Counted from the stretch's first letter, positions 1 to 5,598 are shown. The stretch: 5,598 nucleotides of DNA from Phenylobacterium sp. (GCA_019264505.1 JAHUZY010000049.1:1-5598); one strand, 5' to 3'. Made by a program: numbers and translations. The notes: generated from the sequence alone by a model not told the origin.

Positions 1-1
1 G

Positions 2-319
2 GGCCGCACCGGCCTGGCCAGCGCCGGCGCCGTCATGGGACTGGTGGCGGACAATGGCCGGGTCCGCCAGGTGCTCGACCTGGGCGTCCTGCTGGGCGGC
101 CCGCCGCCGCGGGAGACGGACGGCTATCTCGTCATGCTGAACGGCCGGCGCGACATCGCCCTGCGACTGGCTGAACGCCCCCTGGCCGCCCAGGTGCGAC
201 CAGACCCCGATCACCCGCAGCGCGCCATCGTGGCCAGCGCTGGGGACGAAAACGCCAAGACCCTCGTCATTCTTTCCGTCGCCGCCCGGCGGGCCGGCGC
301 CGCGCCTGTGGGGGCCTGA
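2..319 (+). CDS. cheW: CheW-like coupling protein, 3' part (5' end outside window)
   Basis: The frame is open from the left edge and ends at TGA 317-319, giving about 105 C-terminal residues; CheW proteins usually have 150-170, so roughly the first third is missing. The recognisable part is the middle of a CheW domain: VMGLVADNGRVRQVLDLG followed by LLG matches the family pattern in which a hydrophobic G-[LV] turn precedes G-x-V-x-x-V-[LIV]-D-L-x-x-[LF]. A second beta-rich part (GYLVMLNGRRDIALRL, then TLVILSV near the end) fits the second CheW subdomain. CheW proteins are cytoplasmic adaptors linking MCP hairpins to the P5 domain of CheA. The NLRG motif is replaced by ADNG, so the arginine important for coupling in E. 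coli CheW is absent. The MCP begins three bases downstream. The internal ATG at 35 is not the start, because the domain homology extends upstream of it. It could instead be the CheW domain of a larger protein such as CheV-type or multi-CheW. Confidence 0.72.
   Translation, partial: GRTGLASAGAVMGLVADNGRVRQVLDLGVLLGGPPPRETDGYLVMLNGRRDIALRLAERPLAAQVRPDPDHPQRAIVASAGDENAKTLVILSVAARRAGAAPVGA
310..314 (+). promoter_or_regulatory. Possible ribosome binding site of the MCP gene
   Basis: A run of five G (310-314) lies eight bases before the GTG at 323, inside the last codons of the CheW-like gene. It is a plausible but not strong Shine-Dalgarno sequence, and runs of G are common in this GC-rich DNA. 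It supports GTG 323 as the start. The preceding in-frame stop (317-319) rules out anything further upstream. Confidence 0.4.
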
Positions 320-322
320 CCC

Positions 323-1984
323 GTGTGTTTCGCCAACCGAATCCTGCTGGGCTTCATCGCCGTCATCGTCCTGGTGATCGCCCTGGGCGCCCTGGGTCTG
401 TCGCAGATCGGCGAGGTCCGGTCGGAAACCTCCCGCATCGTCACGCGAGACCTGGCCTTTGTCCGGCAGCTCACAGACGTGCAGACCGCACAGCACCAAC
501 TCGAGGCGGCGACCGAGGCCGACTTCGCCGACCACGCCATGGGGGTGATGGGGCCCACCGCGGATGGCGCCTCGGCCGACTGGCGCCGCGCGGAAGCTAC
601 GGCGATCCAGAGCCTGGATCAGGCCATCACCCAGGCGACCAACTATCAGGCGACCGCCATCACCAGCGATCGGGCCAAGGCCTGGGGTGAGATCAGCCAA
701 TCCCTGACCCGCGCCCGGGCGATCCTGACCGACCTGCGTCAGCGCGACCTCGTCGCCTTCCAGGCCATGGCCCGCGGGGACATGACGGCAGGTCAAAGCC
801 AGCGGGAAAGCCTTCTGGGCCCCCGCGCGGCCTTCCAGCAGGAGATGGCCCGAGCCAGCGCTTCTCTCGATCAGGCGATTGAGCTGGGCCAGCGGCGCGT
901 CGACACGGTGTACCAGCAGAGCCGCCTCTTCAATCTGATCGGGCTGGTCCTGGCGGTGGGCATCGCCATGGCTGTGGCCTATCTGATCCGCAAGTCGATC
1001 ATCACCCCGCTGAACAGCTTCATGGCCTTCGTCGAGCGGGTCGGCCAGGGCGACCTGACCCGACACACCGAGCTCACCAGCTCCGACGAGATCGGCCGAC
1101 TGGGCGCCACCCTCAACGTCATGGTCGACGGCCTGCGCGACCTGGCCCGCCAGAACCGGGAAGCCACCGAAAACCTCAACGCTGCCACCGCCGAGATCCG
1201 CGCCTCGTCCCAGGAGCAGGCCGCCAGCGTCGAGGAACAGCTGGCCGCGGTGCAGGAAACCGCCGCCACGGTCGACGAGATCACCCACTCGGGCGCCCAG
1301 ATCGGCAAACGCGCCCAGGAGGTGATCGCCTCGGCCCAGGCCACCGCCCAGACGAGCAACGAGGGTCTGCGCGCGGTGGACGAAACCGCAAGGGCCATGG
1401 ACTCCATCCGCGACCAGGCTGAGGCCGTGGCCGAGAACATCGTGGCCTTGAGCGAGAAGACCCAGGCCATCGGCGACATCATCTCGACGGTCAACGACAT
1501 CTCCGAGCGCTCGCACCTGCTGGCCCTCAACGCCGCCATAGAGGCCGCGGCCGCCGGTGAGAACGGCCGCAGCTTCTCGGTGGTCGCGTCGGAGATGAAG
1601 CTGCTGGCTGACCAGGCCAAGGACGCCACCAACCAGGTCCGCTCGATCCTTGGGGACATTCAGCGGGGCATCAATTCCTCGGTCATGCTGACCGAGGAGG
1701 CCGTCAAGCGCGTGGCCGCCGGCAAGGAGCGCACCGACACCACCCAGCGCACCATCACCGAGATCACCGGCCGGGTGCAGGAAAGCGTGCAGACCTTCCA
1801 GCAGATCGTCGCCTCCACCAACCAGCAGCAGCTGGGGATCGAACAGGTCATGGGCGCCCTGCAGAACATCCGCCAGGCCAGCCAGCAGACCGCCGTCGGC
1901 ACCCGGCAGCTGGAGGAAGCGGCCGGCAATCTCACGAGCCTCTCCCAGCAGCTGCTGGGACTGGCCGAACGCTACCGGGTCTGA
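323..1984 (+). CDS. Methyl-accepting chemotaxis protein, membrane-bound, with HAMP
   Basis: This 553-residue transmembrane receptor should control the CheA encoded next to it. Membrane segment 1 is at about residues 7-27, a periplasmic domain rich in predicted helix spans about 28-201 (length and style fit a four-helix-bundle sensor, not verified), and membrane segment 2 is about 202-222. HAMP covers about 223-276, and a long coiled-coil hairpin runs from 277 to the end. The hairpin tip is clear: LLALNAAIEAAAAGENGRSF at residues 399-418. Compared with the usual tip it has His398 for Asn, Ala410 for Arg and Ser417 for Gly. A good methylation-site match has Glu304-Glu305 flanked by Ala300-Ala301 and Ala308-Ala309. 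The C-terminus (LAERYRV) lacks a CheR-tethering pentapeptide of the NWETF kind. The start is GTG 323, the first possible start after the in-frame stop three bases upstream, and it places the first membrane helix correctly. The ligand cannot be predicted. Confidence 0.96.
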   Translation: MCFANRILLGFIAVIVLVIALGALGLSQIGEVRSETSRIVTRDLAFVRQLTDVQTAQHQLEAATEADFADHAMGVMGPTADGASADWRRAEATAIQSLDQAITQATNYQATAITSDRAKAWGEISQSLTRARAILTDLRQRDLVAFQAMARGDMTAGQSQRESLLGPRAAFQQEMARASASLDQAIELGQRRVDTVYQQSRLFNLIGLVLAVGIAMAVAYLIRKSIITPLNSFMAFVERVGQGDLTRHTELTSSDEIGRLGATLNVMVDGLRDLARQNREATENLNAATAEIRASSQEQAASVEEQLAAVQETAATVDEITHSGAQIGKRAQEVIASAQATAQTSNEGLRAVDETARAMDSIRDQAEAVAENIVALSEKTQAIGDIISTVNDISERSHLLALNAAIEAAAAGENGRSFSVVASEMKLLADQAKDATNQVRSILGDIQRGINSSVMLTEEAVKRVAAGKERTDTTQRTITEITGRVQESVQTFQQIVASTNQQQLGIEQVMGALQNIRQASQQTAVGTRQLEEAAGNLTSLSQQLLGLAERYRV

Positions 1985-1993
1985 TCGCCCGCC

Positions 1994-4171
1994 GTGGCTG
2001 ACCTCCGCGCCCAGCTCCTGGCGGCGTTCGACATCGAACATCGCGAGCACCTCGAATCGGTCCGTCGGTCCCTGACCGCGCCGGCCGAGGCGGACCTGCG
2101 CGAGGTGTTTCGGCGCCTGCACAGCCTGAAGGGCGCCGCCCGGGCGGTGGATCTGGAGGTCGTGGAGCATCTGGCGCACCGGCTGGAGGAGCGGCTGGCC
2201 CAGGTGATCGACGCCGCGACGGGCCTGGACGCCGCCACCGTCGATCTCATCCATCTCGGCCTGGACGCCATCGAAGCTCAGGCCGCCGCGCAGCGGGACG
2301 GCGCCCCCTTGCCCGACGCAAGCCGGGTCCTGCAGGCGCTCGGCGCGCAGGTCGCCCCGCCCGTGCCGGTCAAGCCGAGCGAGCCGGTCGAGCAGGTTGA
2401 GCCGACCGCGCCGACCGCGCCGGACCGCTCGCCGGAATATGTGCGGGTGGACGCCGAACTTGGCGAGCGCCTGAACGAGGCCCTGCACCACCTGTCCAGC
2501 GAGGTCCAGATCGAGGCCGGCCAGGTGGAGCTGACCCAGCGCTTGCGACGTGAGGCCAGTCAGCTGGAACGCCTGTGGCGCGACATGCGGAGCCGTGGCG
2601 GCGAGGCCCGGACCTCCAACCGAACGGTCGCCTTTGAACATGCCCTGCAGACCCTGACCCGCGACCTTGGCGAACTCGCCCGGCGTCAGTCCCGGGCCAA
2701 CTGGGCCGTGGGCGAGAGCCTGGCGGTGCTGCGCGAACAGATCGACGAGATCGCCCTGGCGCCGGCTGAGAGCCTGCTGGGCGATCTTGGCCGCATGGTC
2801 AGGGACCTGGCCCGCGACCAAGGGCTGGAAGTGGAGGTCCGAACCGAAGGCCTCGAGGTCCGCGCCGAGCGTCGCGTGCTCCAGGCTCTGCGCGAGCCGA
2901 TCATCCACCTGCTGCGCAATGCCGTCAGCCACGGGGCGGAAGCGCCGAACGTTCGCAAGTCGGCCGGCAAGTCCGAGCGCCTGCACGGCACCCTGCAGGC
3001 CAGGGCCCGGGGCGGTCGTCTGGAAGTCCGGATCGCCGATGACGGGCCAGGTCCCGACCTGGCCCGGATCGAGGCCGCCGCGATCGCCCGGGGGCTGCTG
3101 ACGCCCAGCGAGACCACCCGCCACCCTGACGAGGTCCTCGCCCTGGCGTTCGAGCCCGGAGTCTCCGCCGCCAAGTCGGTGGATCGGCTGTCGGGCCGCG
3201 GCATGGGCCTGTCGGCGGTGGGGCAATCCCTCGCCGCCCTGGGCGGCTCGGCCCGTCTACGCGCCCGCAGTCCCTTCGGCGCCGAGGTGATCCTGTCGGC
3301 GCCCTTGTCGGCCGCCCGGCAGACCCTGGTGGCCGTCGAGGCCGGCGGCGCTCTGTTTGGCCTCCCCAGTTTCGCTGTCCGCTCCCTGTTGCGTCTGAGG
3401 AGCGGTGAACTGGAAATCGTCGAAGGCGTCCCCAGCGCGCGGATACAAATCGACGGGTCGGACATTGTCACGCCCGTGATCCCGTTGAACGCCCTCCTCA
3501 ATAACGCCGTGCTCGAACCGCCGGCGCCCGGCGCCGCAGCGCCGATGATCCTCATTCACCGGGGGGATCGACACCTGCTGCTGGCTGTCGATGAGATCGT
3601 CGATGTGCGTGAACTCACTGTGCAGGACCTGGATGACAGCCGCATCGCCCCGGGCCTGACCCTGGGGGCGGCGATCCTGGACGAGGACCGACCCTTGCTG
3701 GTCCTCAATCCGGAAGCGCTGATCGACCGCTGGCTGAGGAACGCGCGGCGGCTGTCAGCTTCGGCGCTGGGGCTCGCGCCCAAGGAAACCGAAGCCCGGC
3801 AGGTTCGGACCGTTCTGGTGGTGGACGATTCCATCACCACGCGCACCCTTGAGAAGAGCATTCTGGAGGCCCAGGGCTATCGCGTCCTGCTGGCGGTGGA
3901 TGGGGTGGACGCCCTGAACACCCTGCGCTCCTCCGACACCGTGATCGATCTGGTGGTCGCCGACATCGAAATGCCGCGCATGGACGGCTTCTCCCTGCTC
4001 CAGGCGATCAAGGCCGACGCCGGGCTGGCGCGCCTGCCGGTCATCCTGATGACCTCCCGCGACGACGAGGCCGATGTGCGTCGGGGGCTGGACCTGGGCG
4101 CCGAGGCCTACATCACCAAGCAGAAGTTCGACCAACGGGAACTGCTGGCCACCATCGGGCGCATCCTGTGA
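1994..4171 (+). CDS. cheA: Hybrid chemotaxis histidine kinase CheA with C-terminal receiver (CheA-REC)
   Basis: This 725-residue cytoplasmic kinase autophosphorylates under MCP/CheW control. P1/Hpt is about 1-115, with HSLKGAAR placing the phospho-accepting His at residue 43. A proline-rich linker (about 121-146) replaces P2. P3 dimerisation helices run about 148-262. The P4 ATPase is about 263-438: N-box HLLRNAVSHG (305-314, Asn309), G1 box DDGPGPD (349-355), PGVSAAKSVDRLSGRGMGL (388-406) with the glycine lid. P5, CheW-like, is about 440-585. The receiver is about 605-725, with the Asp611/Asp612 pair, phospho-acceptor Asp657 in VADIEMPRMDG, Thr687 and Lys709. All key catalytic residues are present, but the N-box has Ser312 where CheA normally has Asp. 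The architecture matches WspE and FrzE rather than classic CheA. The start is GTG, the first start codon after the MCP stop in the same frame, nine bases downstream; no convincing ribosome site precedes it, which suggests translational coupling. The fused receiver may be an output, a phosphate sink or a regulator of the kinase. Confidence 0.96.
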   Translation: MADLRAQLLAAFDIEHREHLESVRRSLTAPAEADLREVFRRLHSLKGAARAVDLEVVEHLAHRLEERLAQVIDAATGLDAATVDLIHLGLDAIEAQAAAQRDGAPLPDASRVLQALGAQVAPPVPVKPSEPVEQVEPTAPTAPDRSPEYVRVDAELGERLNEALHHLSSEVQIEAGQVELTQRLRREASQLERLWRDMRSRGGEARTSNRTVAFEHALQTLTRDLGELARRQSRANWAVGESLAVLREQIDEIALAPAESLLGDLGRMVRDLARDQGLEVEVRTEGLEVRAERRVLQALREPIIHLLRNAVSHGAEAPNVRKSAGKSERLHGTLQARARGGRLEVRIADDGPGPDLARIEAAAIARGLLTPSETTRHPDEVLALAFEPGVSAAKSVDRLSGRGMGLSAVGQSLAALGGSARLRARSPFGAEVILSAPLSAARQTLVAVEAGGALFGLPSFAVRSLLRLRSGELEIVEGVPSARIQIDGSDIVTPVIPLNALLNNAVLEPPAPGAAAPMILIHRGDRHLLLAVDEIVDVRELTVQDLDDSRIAPGLTLGAAILDEDRPLLVLNPEALIDRWLRNARRLSASALGLAPKETEARQVRTVLVVDDSITTRTLEKSILEAQGYRVLLAVDGVDALNTLRSSDTVIDLVVADIEMPRMDGFSLLQAIKADAGLARLPVILMTSRDDEADVRRGLDLGAEAYITKQKFDQRELLATIGRIL
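2402..2419 (+). repeat. Two 9-base direct repeats in the CheA P1-P3 linker
   Basis: The unit CCGACCGCG occurs twice in tandem (2402-2410 and 2411-2419) and encodes the PTAPTAP part of the proline-rich linker at about residues 138-144. This is ordinary low-complexity linker DNA; repeat slippage could change linker length by three residues without breaking the frame. Confidence 0.6.
4168..4171 (+). other. GTGA stop/start overlap between cheA and cheB
   Basis: The GTG start of cheB (4168-4170) overlaps the TGA stop of cheA (4169-4171). The only Shine-Dalgarno-like sequence is a weak GGG at 4157-4159, eight bases before the GTG. Translation of cheB therefore probably depends on ribosomes terminating on cheA, which would keep kinase and methylesterase in a fixed ratio. 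A start at ATG 4198 is possible but would cut into the first beta strand of the receiver domain. Confidence 0.75.
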
Positions 4172-5235
4172 ACCAAGGCCGCGCGCCTGTTCGGGTGATG
4201 ATCGTCGAGGACTCCCTCGTCGTTCGCCAGCTGCTGACCCATATCATCGGCCGGGACCCGAGGTTCGTCGTGGCCGCCGCTGTCGCCTCGGCTGAAGACG
4301 CCCTGGCCGAAATCCCACGGGTCCGCCCCGATGTGATCTCCATGGACATCCGGCTGCCGGGCATGGACGGCCTGGAGGCCACGGCCCGGATCATGGCCGA
4401 CAATCCCACGCCGATCGTGGTCATCGCCGATGCGGTGGAGGACGCCTCCCTGCGGATTTCGATGAACGCCCTGCGGGCCGGGGCGCTCACCGTCGTGGAG
4501 AAGCCCGCGGGGCCCAGCAACGCCAGCTACGAGCGTCTGGCCGAGACCATCTGCACCCAGCTGTTCATCATGAGCAGTGTTCCGGTGATCCGTCGCCGCA
4601 GCATCGGGGCGCCGCGGGATGAGCGAACCGAGGCCCGGCCGATCGTCACCGGCGCCTTTGAGCGGCTGGACTTCCTGGCGCTGGCGGCCTCCACCGGCGG
4701 GCCGCCCGCCCTGGCCAAGGTGCTGGGCGCCCTGCCCTCGAATTTCCCTGCGCCGGTCCTGCTCGTCCAGCACATGGGCGCGGCCTTCATGGAGGGTTTC
4801 GCCAAATGGCTGGACGGCCTTTGCGCCATGCCGGTGGTCCTGGCGCAGGACGGGGTGCTGGCTGAGCCCAGCTGCGTCTATGTGGCGCCAGGGGACTCCC
4901 ATCTGGCCATCCGCAGCTCCGGCGTCATGCGCATCACCCAGGACCCGCCGGTAGGCGGACAGCGACCATCGGCCAATGTGCTGTTCGGCGCCCTGGCCGA
5001 GGCCGCCCCCACCCGGACGGTCGCGGCCCTGCTGACCGGCATGGGGGAAGACGGCGCCCAGGGCATGTCCCGTCTGAGCCAGGGGGGCGCGCACACCATC
5101 GCCGAGCACGCCAGCACGGCGGTCGTGAACGGCATGCCCGCCGCCGCTGTGCGCCTGCGGGCGGCCCGGGACATCCTGCCCCTGGACCTGATCGGGCCTC
5201 GCATCCTCCAGCTGTCTGGCAAGGGGCGTCCATGA
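4168..5235 (+). CDS. cheB: Chemotaxis response regulator protein-glutamate methylesterase CheB
   Basis: The 355-residue length is typical of CheB. It removes methyl groups from MCP glutamates (and can deamidate glutamines), providing adaptation after phosphorylation by CheA. The receiver domain is about 8-125: Glu14/Asp15 acidic pair, phospho-acceptor Asp60 in SMDIRLPGMDG, and Lys112 in VVEKPAG. The position that normally carries Thr or Ser is Ala87 (VVIADAVED), an unusual loss. A linker of about 126-165 contains the family-typical CTQLFIMSSV. The esterase domain is about 166-350 with an intact catalytic triad: Ser175 in AASTGGPP, His202 in VQHMGAAFMEGF, and Asp295 in LLTGMGEDGAQG. The gene overlaps the kinase upstream by four bases and the receiver gene downstream by four bases. 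Its substrate is presumably the MCP encoded two genes upstream; the matching CheR is not in this window. In a Wsp-like reading this gene is the WspF equivalent. Confidence 0.96.
   Translation: MNQGRAPVRVMIVEDSLVVRQLLTHIIGRDPRFVVAAAVASAEDALAEIPRVRPDVISMDIRLPGMDGLEATARIMADNPTPIVVIADAVEDASLRISMNALRAGALTVVEKPAGPSNASYERLAETICTQLFIMSSVPVIRRRSIGAPRDERTEARPIVTGAFERLDFLALAASTGGPPALAKVLGALPSNFPAPVLLVQHMGAAFMEGFAKWLDGLCAMPVVLAQDGVLAEPSCVYVAPGDSHLAIRSSGVMRITQDPPVGGQRPSANVLFGALAEAAPTRTVAALLTGMGEDGAQGMSRLSQGGAHTIAEHASTAVVNGMPAAAVRLRAARDILPLDLIGPRILQLSGKGRP
5221..5226 (+). promoter_or_regulatory. Ribosome binding site of the terminal receiver gene
   Basis: AAGGGG lies five bases before ATG 5232, within the last codons of cheB. 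It is the best Shine-Dalgarno sequence in the window and precedes the only ATG start among its genes, so this gene may be translated more independently than the others. It also decides the start: the receiver's first strand (AKVLVVEDS) begins seven residues later, as expected. Confidence 0.6.
5232..5235 (+). other. ATGA stop/start overlap between cheB and the terminal receiver gene
   Basis: The ATG at 5232-5234 overlaps the cheB stop TGA at 5233-5235, the classic four-base overlap of co-translated bacterial genes. It ties the partial receiver gene into the same transcript and supports a common pathway. Confidence 0.85.
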
Positions 5236-5598
5236 GCCCCCATCCGCACGCCAAGGTTCTCGTGGTGGAGGACTCTGAAACCCAGGCCCTGGCCCTGCGC
5301 AGCCGCCTGGAGGCCGAGGGCTATACGGTGCAGACCGTCACCAGCGCCGAGGCCGCCCTGGAAAAGCTGAATGGCCCCCTGCCCGATCTGGTGGTGGCCG
5401 ACTTTCACCTGCCTGGCATGGATGGACGCGAGCTGTCGCGGCAGCTGCGCCTGAACCGCCGGACCCGCACCCTGCCCCTGCTCATGCTGACCAGCGCCCG
5501 GGAGCAGGATCTGGAGCGCCAGGGACTGGAGAGCGGGGCGGACGCCTATGTCTCCAAGTCCGCCGACATGGACGTCATGCTGGCGCGGTTGCGGGCCC
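5232..5598 (+). CDS. Response regulator receiver-domain protein, 5' part (3' end outside window)
   Basis: The frame opens at ATG 5232 and is still open at the right edge after 122 codons. The visible part is one complete receiver (REC) domain: VLVVEDSETQA gives the acidic pair Glu13/Asp14, ADFHLPGMDG gives phospho-acceptor Asp57, Thr87 in LMLTSAR is the switch residue, and Lys109 in AYVSKSADMD is the conserved lysine. All phosphorylation residues are present, so it is probably phosphorylated by the CheA two genes upstream. The domain ends near the edge with MLARLRA, helix 5 running on toward whatever follows. It could be a stand-alone CheY-like protein, a REC-GGDEF diguanylate cyclase (as WspR is in wsp operons), or the N-terminal receiver of a hybrid histidine kinase (as in CheS3 of Rhodospirillum centenum). 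The EDSETQA opening is common in multi-domain proteins. The sequence shown cannot decide between these. Confidence 0.93.
   Translation, partial: MSPHPHAKVLVVEDSETQALALRSRLEAEGYTVQTVTSAEAALEKLNGPLPDLVVADFHLPGMDGRELSRQLRLNRRTRTLPLLMLTSAREQDLERQGLESGADAYVSKSADMDVMLARLRA

Noticed and set aside
317..322. Possibility that the CheW-like gene and the MCP are one gene split by a nonsense mutation, since they share a frame
   Set aside because: The MCP begins naturally with its first membrane helix a few residues after GTG 323, and the CheW domain is complete at its C-terminus. Two adjacent genes explain this better.
325..690. Overlapping plus-strand frame starting at GTG 325
   Set aside because: It is a frame-shifted reading of the MCP N-terminus, giving Arg/Gly/Pro-rich protein, whereas the MCP frame gives a clear membrane helix and sensor domain.
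979..1659. Minus-strand open frame of 226 codons rich in Ala and Ser
   Set aside because: It mirrors the repetitive coiled coil of the MCP on the other strand. Long antisense frames are expected opposite such sequence.
1985..1993. Possible promoter or terminator between MCP and cheA
   Set aside because: The gap is only nine bases, with no inverted repeat or -35/-10 pattern.
1982..1996. Same-frame MCP and CheA read as a fusion interrupted by a stop
   Set aside because: The MCP ends at the normal end of its coiled coil and the CheA P1 domain starts at the expected distance from GTG 1994.
2686..3555. Minus-strand open frame of 289 codons
   Set aside because: It is antisense to the CheA ATPase and P5 domains; its Arg/Ser/Pro-rich translation has no recognisable motif.
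4108..5109. Long open frame of 333 codons on the minus strand
   Set aside because: It lies opposite cheB, whose catalytic triad and receiver motifs are intact. Its Gly/Arg/His-rich translation matches no family I recognise and is typical of an antisense frame in GC-rich DNA.
4878..5408. Minus-strand frame spanning the cheB end and the receiver start
   Set aside because: Both plus-strand genes have full domain motifs here, and the antisense product shows none.
5232..5598. Calling the last gene wspR or a diguanylate cyclase
   Set aside because: Only the receiver domain is visible; no GGDEF sequence is in the window, so the name would be a guess from gene order.

Overview
The window is an uninterrupted, plus-strand block of chemosensory (Che-type) genes in very GC-rich DNA. 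It holds three complete genes flanked by two genes cut by the window edges. GC-rich third positions, GTG starts, overlapping stop/start codons and the style of the proteins point to an alphaproteobacterium. Something near Caulobacterales (Caulobacter, Brevundimonas, Phenylobacterium) is a reasonable guess, but this is inference and was not tested by a search.

Layout: (1) 2-319, the C-terminal part of a CheW-like coupling protein. (2) 323-1984, a complete methyl-accepting chemotaxis protein (MCP) with two membrane segments, a periplasmic domain of about 175 residues, HAMP and a signalling hairpin. (3) 1994-4171, a hybrid CheA histidine kinase with P1 (Hpt), P3, P4 (ATPase), P5 (CheW-like) and a fused C-terminal receiver, without a P2 domain. 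(4) 4168-5235, a CheB methylesterase with receiver and catalytic domain. (5) 5232 to the right edge, a receiver domain whose output domain lies outside the window. Gaps are 3 and 9 bases, followed by GTGA and ATGA overlaps, so this is almost certainly one transcript. There is no intergenic stretch long enough for a promoter or terminator, and no RNA gene, mobile element or CRISPR array was seen.

How the parts should work together: the MCP senses a periplasmic or membrane signal, CheW couples it to CheA, and CheA autophosphorylates on His43 of P1. Phosphate can then go to the kinase's own receiver (Asp657), the CheB receiver (Asp60) and the terminal receiver (Asp57). CheB would reset the MCP by demethylation; the partner methyltransferase CheR is not in the window. 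The CheA-REC / CheB / REC order matches wspE-wspF-wspR of the Wsp surface-sensing system, and CheA-REC fusions also occur in Frz-type systems. An alternative-function pathway (surface sensing, second messenger, development or biofilm) is therefore at least as likely as flagellar chemotaxis.

The most interesting signals are substitutions at normally conserved interfaces: an altered MCP hairpin tip (Ala in place of the usual Arg, His in place of Asn), a CheW without the NLRG arginine, a CheB receiver with Ala at the switch Thr/Ser, and a CheA N-box with Ser in place of Asp. Together they suggest a specialised array that may be insulated from the cell's main chemotaxis system.
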